A stretch of DNA of 64,000 nt from Cyclospora cayetanensis (GCF_002999335.1 NW_020312152.1:1-64000), one strand, 5' to 3'. Positions 36,726 to 48,792 are shown, counted from the first letter of the stretch. Notes: generated by a model from the letters alone, not told the origin. Numbers and translations are program-made.

Positions 36726-38932
36726 GGCTGCAGCAGCTGACGCTTCTGCATCAACAGCCGCTGGTGTCTCAGCAGCGGCTGGCGCTACCACTTCGAAGGC
36801 AGCTGCTGCTGCTGCCGGTGTTACAGCTGACGACCACCTGCGGGAAAGCCCCCGCGACTCATGGCTCTCTGAGGCAGAGCTGCTAATGAGGTATCACAAT
36901 AGGATTTGGGGAGGGCCAGGAAAGCGCCAGCTACAGTAGCAACAGAGGGCCCCCTCCCTGGCCGGGGGGGGGCCCTGATCGGCCGGTTAAAACAGATGTG
37001 AGATATTTGTGGGTTGTCCTTCGTGCATTCGGGAGTGTGCTTTTGCGCCAGCCGCTGCAATGCTGCTGTTCGTGCTGCTTCACCTGCAGCGCATGCGGAA
37101 TGCGAGTTGTCTAGGGGCCCACCACACGCATGTCTCCGTATGAAAATCCCCCCACAGAGTGTGACGGTCAAAAAAAACCGCGGAGTAACAGTCAGGGATT
37201 AAAGGCCCTCCTAACCTCCTTCCATGCTTGGGTCCTCTTTCCTGGGGCAGCAGCAGCAGCAGCGACGGCAGCAGCAGTGCCATCAGCACAATAGCAGGAG
37301 CCACTAGTCTTGTGCATGCCCCCCGACTCCTGGTTTTAGCCGGTGCTTCCTTCTTCCTCTTTAAAAGCATACTCTTCTTCCTTGCCCTAGAGTCTTTTTG
37401 CCGGTGAAGGCAATGACCTTTCCTGCCGGTTGCTGTACCGAGCAGCGTAGAGGAGGGGGGACCAGCGCCGTGGGTTGCCGTGGTTCTTGAGTGGCAAGTT
37501 CTCAAAGGGCACAAACCCAAAAAGCTCGACAATAACGCTGAGGACCCTTGGCAAAACGGAGGCGCTACAATTCGGTGTCTCATTACCCACATCACATGCC
37601 CGCAGCGCAGGATCACCTGTGTGTGGCAACCCCTTCATTCGTCATCTGCATATGCGATCATCTCCCTTTCTACGGGTATACTGGGGGCCCATTGCCGCTG
37701 TGGGGTGCCCCTCTCCGCTGTACACACCAACAGCATGCCCTAGACAAATAGCCACGCACAACGAGGTCACCTTGGAGCCTGGTGGATGCATGAGACAGCT
37801 CAGGGAGACGAAAGAGACATTAGAAGTAATGTACACACACTTCTAGGGCTTTTCACAAACATTCCGATCCCAATGGGCGCCGTGGAAACCCGATTGCACT
37901 AATGCACCAAGCGACAAGCCGATAAGGGAGAGCTGGCCTTGTAACGCTCCACAAGGGTCTCCATGGGAAGACACTTTCAAATGCAAGCCCAAAACAAGCT
38001 TAATCGAAAGTCATGAATCGTCCTTCCAAAAGAGCTACGCCATCTCTGTGCCCCCATATTGCGAGGTTCTTAGATAAGAGAACGCAGATATACACTCTGG
38101 GAGCGTGGTGTAGGACCCTCTCAGCATTCCGAAATTCACGGCAGGTCACTCATAGCATTTAGCGCGCATGCACACAGCTTTGCGTCCAAAGGATCAACCT
38201 AATACTGACTTGCAGTAAATAGGGTGTACACAAGAGGCCAAACTAATTACTTCTTTCATTACGAATTCCTGAATAAACACAGCTAGCGTACTACGAAGTT
38301 GCTAGGTGCAGCTCACCCACGACTCTGATGTATTTGTCCCACAGACGACAGATGCCGTGCACCCTTGTACGAAAAAGAGGGAAGCTGCATATGCTGCTGC
38401 ACGTGGCAGGAGCACGAGGCACCAGTGGTAGCAGCGGCAGAGTGCACGGCGTAGGTTTTATGCATTCTAGCTTGTCCGTTATGGGCTTAAAGAAGGCACT
38501 CCTCGCTTCATTAGCTTGCGTAGCTGACAGACAGTGGATCGTATGCAACAATTTTTGACCAAACCGTTTGCAGACTTCCCTTGCGAGTGGTCCCTGCAGT
38601 ATAGGTTACTAAGGAAAAATGCGGCCTCCTTCTTCGGGCAGCGAATACAACATATTTCTACGCAAGTGGCCAGACAAGATTGCACGGGTGCCGCTGCTTT
38701 CGCTGGTGAAGGCAGCGAGGAGAGTGGGCTATGCAAGAGAATGGCTTCTTGAGCCATTGGGTGTTCAGTGCTCCCTACGGTCCCCTACATGGCTTTTGTC
38801 TACACGAAGAGAAGGTGAATAGCTGAGACTTTTTTGTTCGATGCCTTTCTCAGCATGGCCATAAATGCAGTCTGCTAGCATTCGGGAGGAGGGATGGAGA
38901 TCCGTCAGTCCACTGGAACATGTGGTGTTCAA
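36726..38932. other. Region with unassigned short frames upstream of the nucleotidyltransferase
   Basis: The first few hundred bases should hold the promoter of the nucleotidyltransferase gene. A minus-strand frame at 37387-37638 has ordinary protein-like composition (PRVLSVIVELFGFVPFENL) and could be an upstream exon or a small gene. A plus-strand frame at 38619-38822 (SEYNIFLRKWPDKIARVPLL) is similar. Neither could be joined to anything, so neither is called. Confidence 0.35.
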
Positions 38933-39850
38933 TCAAGGGAATTGGGACAATGGATAGGTGGGCCTTCTTTTGCTTTTGCAATTCAATCTTTCAAGCAGCT
39001 TGTCTCTGGTCCTCGTGAAGGCAGCAATCGTAGCCCGCGTTTCCCATCCTGTTGTTCGTGGTGAGATGCCTCTGATTTGGGCAGAAGACATTTGAGTCCC
39101 TAAAAGTTCCTCCACGAAAAGTAGTGCCTTCTGTACTGAAGGCTCCGTCATATGCATGTGTTATGGACGAGTTCTCTCCCCTAGGCTATATGCTTCCTTT
39201 TGCGAAGCCGTTGTGCCCCTCTTCCCACGTGTGACCGACTCGCTTTCTGGTGGCCCTATACTGCCCGTAGATCACTTTCTCCCTGGAATTTGAGAGCCTT
39301 GAATCCAACGCTGAAGACATGTCTTTGTGGCATTTTGCATGGGGTTCCCTAGGGGAGATTTTAATGCAGTTGGCGAGTACATGGCCTGTGGACCGAATGG
39401 TTCTGTGTGGCCAGTGCTGGGTGTTACCGCGTACGAGCCGTATTGCCGCGCGTGTACTTCAAAGCGGTAATTCCTTGTTGGAATATATGATATTTTGTCC
39501 ACATTTTGCCTGAAAGAATCGACTTCATCGGCATTTCTACTCGAGTCGCCACCACCGGTGAATTAAGGCCCTCGCCAGCAGGATTCAGGGAAAGCCAGGG
39601 CGCGAGCAGCTCATCCTCTGTAGAGCCTGCAAAACGGGTGTGTGCCTGCATCAGCCTTTCACATTAAATGCAACATAAATTGCGTTTGGGGTGAAATCAG
39701 TGATCGGTTGCGGTGTGGTGTCGCTTACGCCTCGGGGGTCGCCACAGAGTGACCCTTCCCTCTAGGCCTCTTCCAGGATGTTCCCTTCTCCCCCCCTTGT
39801 AGGCCTTGGACCCTCATAAATTGGCAAGCCACACTTCCCCTAGTTTCCAT
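38933..39850 (-). CDS. Probable spliced gene of unknown function; structure unresolved
   Basis: Several minus-strand segments have normal amino-acid composition and flanking splice signals. One lies near 39725-39830, ending at a GTAAGC donor. One lies at about 39530-39630, after a pyrimidine-rich acceptor (STEDELLAPWLSLNPAGEG). One lies at 39272-39500 (NYRFEVHARQYGSYAVTPS, then PFGPQAMYSPTALKSPLGN). The last lies at 38933-39140, ending in a stop (KALLFVEELLGTQMSSAQI ... RRPTYPLSQFP). Together they suggest a small basic protein of about 200 residues. The 39530-39630 and 39272-39500 segments are in different frames, and I could not find a junction that satisfies all phases. No family was recognised. 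Confidence 0.35.
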
Positions 39851-39851
39851 C

Positions 39852-40382
39852 GTGCGGCATGTAGGACAGCTACTCGGTGGCTCACCCTTCTCTCGCCACA
39901 GGCAACATATCACACCTGTTAAGTTCACAACCGCCAAGGACCCCCAAGGCGAAGCAGCGAGGGACAGCAAGCATTATCTGCTCAGTCTGGAAGCGCTTGC
40001 ACTTGGCTGCATGGGTGCTGCTGTGGTCTGCAGTCGATGGGGGTCCACTAAAGGGAGAAAAATGGCAGCAGGAGCAACGGCTTCAAGCACAAAGGGAGGC
40101 GAGGCGGCCGCATTAGAGAGCAGCAGCAGCAGTGGTCTTACACTACTTGACGGCCATCATTCTGTCAGCACCGATGGGGTTAAGGAGATCCCCTCATCAT
40201 TTGCGCAGGCTACGGTTACTGCACTTGTGCAAAGTAGCAGCGGCGCGACGAGTAGGAATACTTGGACTGGTCGCATAGCGAGAGAGCCAGCCCAAGCCTC
40301 TTTTGAAGATAGGTCCGCCCGCATTTCGCGCGTAGAGGAGACGGACACGCCACAGCTGGACTGGTCAGTCTACGAAGGCTAG
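39852..40382 (+). CDS. Unknown protein with a hydrophobic segment and acidic, Trp-containing C-terminus
   Basis: An open frame of 176 residues. A moderately hydrophobic segment (LLSLEALALGCMGAAVVC) is followed by a basic residue cluster, a Ser-rich stretch and a C-terminus VEETDTPQLDWSVYEG. A membrane segment plus a short acidic tail with a Trp near the end resembles the cytoplasmic tails of microneme adhesins, so this could be the last exon of such a gene. It could also be the 5' part of the broken EGF reading frame that follows, because that frame continues directly past the TAG at 40380 without a shift. Start and upstream exons are unresolved. Confidence 0.35.
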   Translation: MRHVGQLLGGSPFSRHRQHITPVKFTTAKDPQGEAARDSKHYLLSLEALALGCMGAAVVCSRWGSTKGRKMAAGATASSTKGGEAAALESSSSSGLTLLDGHHSVSTDGVKEIPSSFAQATVTALVQSSSGATSRNTWTGRIAREPAQASFEDRSARISRVEETDTPQLDWSVYEG

Positions 40383-41492
40383 ACGCTTCCGGAGAACAAC
40401 GTATACAGAAACTATTTGTGCCGATTTGGGGCTCTCAACTTGCCCTGTTGGGACGCTGTGGGAAAGTTTAATTATGCGCAGTATAAGAACTGACCGAGCT
40501 TTATATACTGCCCTCCTGGAATGTGCTGTGGCAACTCTAACGGGTTTCACTGCTTGGTGCGATGCGGAGGGGGCGGCTGGACTACCATGGCATAGGACAA
40601 ATGCACATGTAAAACCCATCAGCATATGTGTCCATAGAACACCGTATGTAATGATACCGATATCCAGGCATATGGAGACGTCTTTTACCGCTGTAAAGAT
40701 GGCTATGTGGGGGATGGCTTCGTCTGCTATACAGACCCATGCTCGCTTCCTGAAAAGAGCAGATGCGCCCCTGGAACCTGCAAAGGAAGGCCTGATGGGG
40801 ACGCCTATTGTGACTGCCCTTTAGGATACACCTGGGACGATTAAGATCCGAAGAGCCTAGCTTGTGTGTATAAAAACACATGTGAAGGAGACCCTTGCGG
40901 ACCCTCCGATGCGGTGCTGCAGTGCTGAACGGACAAAGCACTTGAGTACACGTGCGTCTGCGGCTCGGGCTATGAAGTAGGTGCAGTGAATGGACAAAAG
41001 CGATGTGTGCTTACAGATGACAGGGTCAAATGTGCCGATGAGCCGTGTGGTACAGAGGGGCTCATGAGCTGCATAGACGGACCAGAGGGTGCCGAGTGTG
41101 AATGCATGACCCACTACCTTCTGGTGACAGACAACAGAAAAAAGAAATGCATCTCTGCTTATTGTGAGAAGGATCCCTGCGGAGATGAAATTGCCTTGAA
41201 ATCCTGCAAGGCCGGAATGTCCACGTATACCTGCGAGTGCAACAGCAATCATGTGCTGGATACCGTAGATGGTGTTCCCAAGTCTGTGGAATCCACTCAA
41301 GACCAGACCCTTTTTCTGATTGGAGTCCGAATTGTGGCAGTAGGGGTACTTATATCCTTGGTCAGTCGCTTTTTCCTCAGGCGAAGAATTCTCGCGCGCA
41401 ACGCAATGGAGCAATATGCAGAGGAGGGATTGCAGGTGACCATGGGTGCGCAACAAGATGGGCTTGCTGTTGATGCAAGCGCATGGATGTGA
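40383..41492 (+). pseudogene. EGF-domain, membrane-anchored microneme-like protein broken by in-frame stops
   Basis: One continuous frame encodes EGF-like modules with regular cysteine spacing. Examples are NTVCNDTDIQAYGDVFYRC / KDGYVGDGFVC, NTCEGDPCGPSDAVLQC and ADEPCGTEGLMSC...CECMTHYLL. A clear transmembrane helix follows (LFLIGVRIVAVGVLISLV), then a basic stop-transfer RFFLRRRILAR and a short tail ending DASAWM. This is the layout of coccidian microneme adhesins, which bind host cells and are shed by intramembrane proteolysis. The frame is interrupted by TGA at 40491, TAG at 40593, TAG at 40635, TAA at 40842 and TGA at 40926, yet there is no indel. From 40986 it is open for 168 codons. 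Stops fall inside EGF modules, not at plausible intron positions. Nonsense decay is the simplest reading; base-call error or recoding are alternatives. Confidence 0.65.
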
Positions 41493-43458
41493 GAATGCAG
41501 TGGCAGCGGCAAGCTGTGCAATTTGAAGAGCGTGGGATGCAGCAGCACCAGCAGAAGCTTTCGAAGCTGGAAGAACAACAAGACGCGACACTTGGGCGAA
41601 ATGGCGCACGTTTGGGCATTTGAGAAAACAGCGATGGTCGAATGCAGCAAGGCCTTAGGTTACAACGGAATTCTACCTTCAGAGCTCCTGAGTATCTTCT
41701 GTTCACTCAGACTCAAATGGGGACAGTAGCGACGAGTAGAGAAAAGGGCGGATGGGATGTTCATACCCCCGGCTAATATATAAAGAGAACACAGAGGGGC
41801 TGGGATGGTTAGAAGCAAACCTAGAAGCCGTGAAAGCAGAAATACACCAGAAGAGGACCCTAGGGCCTAAGAAAGTAAAGTCACTGTCTGTAGGTTACTC
41901 AGAAAAGAGGTCTTGCAAGAAGGTAAGGGAGCGCGAGGTGTGCTACGCACACTGGCATGTGTTATTCGCTCGTGCAAAGCTGTTTGGTGTTTGCACGCTA
42001 ACGGGCTGTGGGGAGTGCTCTTTTTATCTAATAGTATATGCTACCTCGTTAGTATTTGAAGATTGTAGACCTTAAGGCGCTACAACTGATGATGTAACTA
42101 AATATTTGTTTTTCGTTTGCATCTACGTAATATGAAACAAAGCATTGAAGCAAAAAGACAAACCGATGTAAAGATGGGTAAGGGGAAGAAAGTTAGGCCC
42201 TCAAGTGAGAAAGTGAAGGCAAGCTTTCCACAGAGCTAAGATGGCTGCGTACGAGAAACGGAATGCATATAGGGCAAGGGATCGGTAAGAAGACTTTCTA
42301 GAAATGAAGAACAAAGGAAGCAAGACACAGAAATAGGCACAGATGTGTGCCAACAGCCCTATATTTTTTCCATACACAGGAAAAGAGAGTCAATTACATA
42401 GAAAGGTGGGAAGCTATGTAAGAACAAGCAGCTAGTTAACAGGCAGTTGAGACACTGACGCGCAGAGACTTGGATTCGCCGTTAACAAGGAAAATTAGTT
42501 CTTAAACCGACAAATGTTTCAGAGCTTTCCTGTATCCTGCAGCAAACTTCAGTAAGTAGATGTTCAAGAATTTGGACTAGTTAGTTCAGAAGCATGTTTA
42601 CGCCAAAATTCTCATTTCAAACTAAGAAAGCTCCCAAAGACAAGCGAAGGAAGCTCTTCTCGGCTTTGGGCATCTGCATGGGTTCTTGGCTCTTTAAAAA
42701 GAGCCGTATTGCTTATCTAATACTTTATCTAAGGTCTTCGTACGAAAATACTTAATTCCAGACTTGATGCGAGCTTTTAGCAATCAGTGATTGTTCCTCA
42801 GAAGAACTTCCCGCCTTCTTCTGGCCACACTTTTTATAACCTTCAACACGAGGGGAAGAAAACAGCTGATCCGGGCGTAGTTGCACCCTCAAAGCACTGC
42901 CGGCATTCGTAGATAGCTGCACCTAACATCTAGCGCACATGCACAGATCATTGCGTCTTCTTGTATCGAGCTATCAGCAGTTTACAGTACACAACTTATG
43001 CGAACTAACAGAGTATTTATTCAGGTCGATCTAATTTTTGCGTAAATACAACTAGTGCAGCAAAAAGTGTTGGTGCACCGTAGCCCGTCGCACACAACAT
43101 GGCCCTCCAAGAGGCTAAAAATGCAAAGGATTATGAATGCACCTTGAAGATATGAGATATGTGATGTAATTACGGTGGGGGGAGCCTGAAGAAATCAAAT
43201 GAAGCAAAACTCGACGAAGTTGACGCAGAGCAAAGAGGCTGGAAAGACAGGGAAGCAGTCCCATGGAGAACGAGGCCTTGGCTAGAAATGCTAGCAGATG
43301 CTCACGCACAGGAGGCAGTGTACCTATTTCTTGAGAGCACCACAAGCTGGCCCTATAGGCAACAAGATGACATCTATGATAAGAAGCCTATAGGCACAAG
43401 CATCACTGTCTTCAGCTCTCAGAATTTCTTTTAGCAGCACCTGCTTTCGCCTTTCCAC
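41493..43458. other. Gap without supportable gene
   Basis: AT-rich sequence after the EGF pseudogene. A plus-strand frame at 41752-42075 has 107 codons but no motif or splice support. Nothing else was seen, and triplet repeats are absent. Confidence 0.45.
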
Positions 43459-43818
43459 TTACAAGCAGACGCATGCCCGTATATACGAGGTGATATTTGG
43501 GGACCTAGAAGCAATTACTTCGAGCAGGAAGGAAGTCGGGGAGCACATCCCCCTCCCCGTGGCCCTTGTTCCCTGTGCGCGGAGCGCAGTGTCAGCTAGC
43601 CACTGGCTGTCTACCAATCCTGCAGGACGTGCGTTTGGGGTATAAGCAAGCTCCAGGTAGCCTTTAGACAACAAAGACGAAATTGTTGGTGCGCTGTGCA
43701 TTCCATATTGGGGGGCACTCTTGAATGAGACAGTACATTTCATCAGGCCTGCGAGCAATATGTGTGTGTCCTGGGTTAAATAGAGCAAAAGACCAATGAC
43801 GAGCAACTGCAGGCGCAT
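43459..43818 (-). CDS. Possible secreted protein or first exon, unknown function
   Basis: A minus-strand frame of 119 residues opens with a good signal-peptide-like segment (MRLQLLVIGLLLYLTQDTHILLAG) followed by ordinary composition. No domain, no repeat and no clear donor was identified, and overlapping frames exist. It is a weak call kept only because of the N-terminal hydrophobic pattern. Confidence 0.2.
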   Translation of the reverse strand: MRLQLLVIGLLLYLTQDTHILLAGLMKCTVSFKSAPQYGMHSAPTISSLLSKGYLELAYTPNARPAGLVDSQWLADTALRAQGTRATGRGMCSPTSFLLEVIASRSPNITSYIRACVCL

Positions 43819-44642
43819 GGAATATGCAGATGCGGCACGAAGGGAGGGAAGCAGGGAAAGCAGAGCAAGACAAATGCTGTGTCAGCTGTGGATTTCCGGG
43901 ATGGACATGAGTACACCGATGGTGGTGTGTGCATGCACATCCTTCTGCAGTGACAAATGACTTAATGAAGCAGGAGGGAAACCCATAATTTTTCTTTGAA
44001 TGGACAGCTCCAAGCAAGCTCAATCGCTAGCGAACTCAGGGTCAGTTACCCGGGCGGTTGGCTGCATGCGGAGGACTCTACCCGAGACATGCGCCAAACC
44101 TCTTCTTCCCCTTCCGTGTTTGGCGCATCCTATGACTACACGTTTATTGTGGTTTGTTGAGCAGAGAGCGAGGGCGGACAAGCAGCCGCCCCCCTCATCT
44201 GCTCCCCACTTCGGATCGCTCTCCCTCTCCGGCTCCCTCTAGGGGTGCTGAGGCTGCTCTTCTGGCCTGTCATCGTCTGCCTCCCCCTGGCACCCTCGCC
44301 TTTGCTGCAGAGCGATCTCTTGCAGGAACAGCACGACTGCGCTCCTCCCCGACCCTCGAGGTCTCCTGGGCCTGTTGCACATCCCTGGCCTCCTGCAGGA
44401 GCCTCTCCCGCCATACACTCGATGACGATGCACACCGCCTCAGCAGACCATCAATGAACCGAGCCAGCGCAACACAGGGGCACGTCAGCATCCTCACAAA
44501 GACGGTCGGTGCACATACTGCCTGCACCCGTCCTTTGACCCTCTTTTTTATCCGCTCTCAGTCCCGTTTGAACCCCTTCCTGCTCTCCGCCATTAGCTGA
44601 CTCCTCTTCGCGCGGTTTGTCTTGCAACGTTCCCCGTGAAGG
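43819..44642. promoter_or_regulatory. Upstream region of SAM50
   Basis: About 0.8 kb before the SAM50 start codon, presumably promoter and 5' UTR. It is pyrimidine-rich close to the gene (44.2-44.4 kb). Short open frames on both strands show no features. Confidence 0.35.
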
Positions 44643-47036
44643 ATGAGACATCCAGAGGGTTCCTCTGGGGCCTCCCCTTCTCGGCCCCCTATGGCTTCGT
44701 CCGCAAGTGGTGGAGCTCAAGGGAATAAAAAGCGCGAGCCGCCCGCGCTCGAATTGAACCTGGACTCGCATGTGGGTGGAATTTCGGTGAACTTGAAGGG
44801 TCTGCACTTTGTGAAGCCGGAAACCATCGCCCCCGAGCTGGTAGACTTCCAGGGTAAGAAGCTCCACTGTCCTTGCAGTATCGACAGCAGCGCGCAGGGA
44901 GGGGAGTTTTTGCGGGAGAAGACCGTACAATAGCCACACAGCCAGCCTGGCTGGCTTTCTACGACTGTAATTGCTTTCGCTATGATCCTTGTGCGGGAAT
45001 CGAAATAGAGTCTCTCTGGTTGGCGCCCCTTTGGGGTACGCACTGAGCTTGTTTGGCCTGTATACGCATGAGCCAACATATGTGAATCCTGGATTATTCT
45101 TGTGTGTTGCTCTGGGGCCGTGTCTCTAGCTGCCCTCGCGCTTGCGTAGAACGCATGCATCTAGGCGCCAATGTTTATCCGCACACGCGTGTGTGCTTGC
45201 ATGGACGTACCAGAGGACGCTCTTGTGCGGAGGTCCCCCTCCTTAGCCGACACGGCGAGGGTAGCCCTCCCCGAGGTGTACGAGGAGCTGCAAAGGGAGT
45301 GGCTAGCTGGCTGCATAATAGCTGCCTGTGGGCAACCCTCCTTTGGGGTGTTTGAGGGCTCTGGATGTGTGGCTTTTCCAGTGCCTTCGAGACTGCGCGC
45401 GTGCTGTCTGTCCCTCAGGTGTGCGAACTGTACGCGACTTGTTGCTGGCCGTGGAGTCGACTCAGCGGCGTCTTCATTCGCTGAATCTCTTTTCCAAAAC
45501 CGCGAGCGAGCTGCACTGCGGCCAGAAGGATGGCGAGGTGTGCGTGACGCTTCATCTGAAGGAGGAGCGGCGGCGCTGCAACGTGGGGGTCAACATCAGC
45601 GGAAGGGGGGAGACGGAGCTTGAAGCGTCTGCAAGTATACCGGCATTAGGGGGAACGAACAAGAGTCTCACGCTCACTGCCGCGACGGCTCCGATGGGGG
45701 GGCCCTCCCGCGTATTCTCAGCCTCCCTGTTTGCCCCGCGGTTGCCTGGTTTCATACAGCGGGGGGCCCCCCTCTTCTCCGTGGGCACGGTGCGCCTTTT
45801 CAGCAGCAGAAAAGACATGACGCACTACAACTCAACGGCTCTTACGGCCACGGGAACTGCGGCAGAACTGAGGGCAGAAGATGGTACGCATGCGGTGACT
45901 GCGTCCTTTAGTCTTCGCGATAGCTCTCCCATCAGCGCTGCATCGAGGGTGGCATCGCCCTCTGTCATGCTGTTGCCGTGGCGGTCTTTTAAGCACTCCT
46001 TCAGATACGTATACACCCGAGACGAACTGGACAAGCCAGATGCAGCAGCGGCTGCCGATGCTGCACCCGTGCTGCTGCCAAGAAAAGGTTACAGGCTACA
46101 AGCAGCGGCGGAGGCAGCACTTCCGGGGGGGGACGCGCGGTTCCTCAAAGGCGAGATACACGGCTTTGCTGCTGTGCCTCTTACCAGTAGCCGCAGCAAA
46201 AGCCACAGCCAGACGCACAACAGCAGCGCCAACACAACTCCGTGGATTCTCACGGGAAGATTCGGGCTTGGCGCCCTTCTAACCCCCAAAAGTGCACCTC
46301 CCCTCTGCCTAGATGACAAGTTTCATTTTGCAGGGGCCTCCTCCGCCCTAAGAGGCTTCAAGCCATGTGGAGTAGGCCCTGCAGACCAAGGTAGGCTGCA
46401 TTCGCTGCTGCATTCGCTGCTGCTGTTGCTGCTGCCGTTGAGGGGTTATGGGGGTGTGGCCCTGTCGCTGAGCTTTTCCTGTGTCGCTCTCCTTGGAGCG
46501 TCTGCCGGGTGCGGCATGCGCTTAGTGCTGCTGCGGGTGTCATTTTTTTGGGTGGGCACTGCTCAGCTTACGTCATAGACAAAGACCGCTCAGTTTGTAC
46601 TCCGGTCAATGATCACCTCGGAGGCGATGCCTTTTTTGCCTCCGAGGTGTGTCTAGCCTACGATTTCCACGCGACCTACGGATCCATCAGCACCAGCAGC
46701 AGCGAAGGCAACCCCTCCAGCAGCAGCGACAGCGGCAAGCGGGGCTTTGGCGGTTATCATCCGCGGGTGTTTGTGTTTGGAAGCGTTGGAGGCATAGCCA
46801 ATGTATTCCAGCATCACACGCAGCTGACGCAAAAAGACGCTAAGACCGTCTCATCCCGGATGTCTTCTCTCTTCAGGGACTGGAGAGGCACTGTAGGCCT
46901 TGGTATCTGCTTCCCGCTGCAGCGTGGCGTGTGGCTCGAGGGTGCGCTTGCCCTGCCCGTACGCAGGGCAGCCACAGACGAGACTGAGAGACTGCACATT
47001 GGGCTCAGAGTCACCTCCATTGAGGTACCTTCGTAA
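44643..47036 (+). CDS. SAM50: Mitochondrial outer-membrane assembly protein SAM50 (Tob55, Omp85 family)
   Basis: Exons 44643-44853, 45419-46390 and 46567-47036 join in phase to 550 residues. The N-terminal half of exon 1 is Ser/Gly-rich. A single POTRA-like domain spans exons 1-2 (GISVNLKGLHFVKPETI, then VRTVRDLLLAVESTQRRLHSLNLFSKT). The rest is an Omp85 beta-barrel. The Sam50 marker SFKHSFRYVYTRDELD is followed by FHFAGASSALRGFKPCGVGPADQ, equivalent to the conserved GG..SLRGF loop. The C-terminal strands (VGLGICFPLQRGVWLEGAL, then LHIGLRVTSIEV) end the barrel. The Sam50 complex folds beta-barrel proteins into the mitochondrial outer membrane. Ser/Ala-rich insertions (SGSACS-like runs near 46190 and 46690) sit between predicted strands and are lineage-specific loops. 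Confidence 0.88.
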
Positions 47037-48792
47037 ACCGCAAACGCCTTCGCCCTGGACCGTAGGGGCCTTAGGCCTGTAAAAGTCCACGGAGGCGTGC
47101 GGGGTAGATGGTGGCAGCAGGGAAGGGGGCCAGCAGTCGCGGCAAGTGCCACCGTGTGCTGGGCAGTGCCACTGTTTGCGTGCGTTTCGCAAGGGGAACA
47201 CTAAAGCAACTATTTTAACGAATGCCAAGCGAGTACTGGATCAAAAAATATACACATATCTGTGAGCACCCGTCTGTTCGCACGAAGTTAGCCGCGTGCA
47301 AGCGGTCGTGAACATGTGCACCACACCGCGTCTGCTGTAGTGCGTCGGTGCCCCTGCACGTCCCACAGATTTCGCTTTCACCGGACTCCAAGTAGACATA
47401 AGGGCAACCGTGGAGCTCCTCGTTTACACCGAGAGCGCAGCAAACACGCATGTAGCCGTACTGACGCCTTACTAGGAAGATCAGCAATGCTCTGTTATTT
47501 CAAGCTTGACGCCTAGTGCGCAGGTGTATGTGCTCGTATCTTCATAACCCTTGTGTACTTTGTAGAATCGTGTACGCATTATACAATGAAGGGCGTAGTT
47601 CACGCACGCGTATTGGGAAGAGTGATTTGACTGTGCATACAGCCACATATGCACGCTTGCATTCATGCCAGATTCCATGAGAGTAGATATGCTGGCTCGT
47701 TCATTTTCACGGAAGCTGTAGCACATTAGGTAATACAGTTTGATTTTTTGAAACGCACAAACATGGCTCCTTAGAGAATATGCAAGTAAGTTGCGTGCAG
47801 TGTACGCACAGGTGCCCCTTCGGGGGTCTCTTGATTATTGGTACGGCCTAAAAGCTGGCACTTTTCAGAGAAAGAGAGAGAGCGCTTTACCGGCCCCTCC
47901 GCAGTTGGGACAGCGGCTGCACCAAGCCAGCCTTATGCTGCACTAAGCGTCACTGTTTTTCCTGCAATATCTCTCTGCCGCGTGCTGGTTAAAAACCTCA
48001 AGGACCTGAAGAGCAGCTACCGAGCTGGGTGGTTGGGGGACGAGCCTAAACGTAAGCAAACTCCCAGGAATGGGTGGGCATTTTACCCGTTTATCCCATG
48101 AGGCCCGAAGACTGCTAACCCAGCCTTTTCATTCTGTCCTGGTTCACAGCGAAGTGCGTAGATACCACGCTATCCGCGTGTGGCTAGCTCGGTGGGTGAC
48201 TGGGGCTCAATGGAGAGCTGGGAAGCCTAGGGACAACAACAGACGAGATGGCAGCAGACGCGGGGGCCCTAACTGCATCTCTGATAGACACGGGATTTCC
48301 CCTGGTCCAGCCTCTGGCAGCAGCGTGAGCCGGCGAGAACGGAGGCATAGTGCCAGGTAGGCCCTGGCCTCTTTGAGGGGCTGGGCCCGTGCCTCTGAAG
48401 CAAACGCAAAAAAGCACAAAGAGAAGGGGCTACTGCACGAGCAAACGGCAGTCAGAACACCACAAGCAGGAGGTGGGGAGACAGCGAATTTGCGCACAGC
48501 AAATGCGAAAGGTCTCTAAACGATGAAGCATGTAATGCACGAATTCGCAAGAACGAGCTGAACAGCCTGTAAAACCCGCATTGATACCCGTCGCTGTGAA
48601 CGAGCCTCTTTGGACTCCCTCTTGCATTCTGGAGGTGCAGAAACACCGCGAAGAAGGCCGATTACGAGGGCCAATAGAAGATGCTTCTGCGCCTCTACAT
48701 GCTCATGCTTCGGAGCACTGCCAAGGGGGATAATGCATAAAAAGGCAGTAGGCCGATATAACAGACACAGCATCCCCATGAGGCTCGAAAAC
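47037..48792. other. Region between SAM50 and a minus-strand gene
   Basis: Holds the SAM50 3' UTR and presumably the 3' part of the minus-strand gene above 48.8 kb. A plus-strand frame at 47838-48101 and a minus-strand frame at 48184-48417 (ending SSPLSPSHPPS) could be real exons. Neither could be tied to a model. Confidence 0.35.

Noticed and set aside
36574..36939. Plus-strand Ala/Ser-rich frame of 121 codons
   Set aside because: It overlaps the first minus-strand exon of the nucleotidyltransferase, whose reading supplies the expected upstream helix. The plus-strand frame has no recognisable feature.
38291..38822. Overlapping short frames on both strands near 38.5 kb
   Set aside because: Several look protein-like over 40-80 residues, but none extends through credible splice sites, and they contradict each other.
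41752..42075. Plus-strand 107-codon frame after the EGF pseudogene
   Set aside because: No motif, splice signal or compositional support; consistent with a chance open frame.
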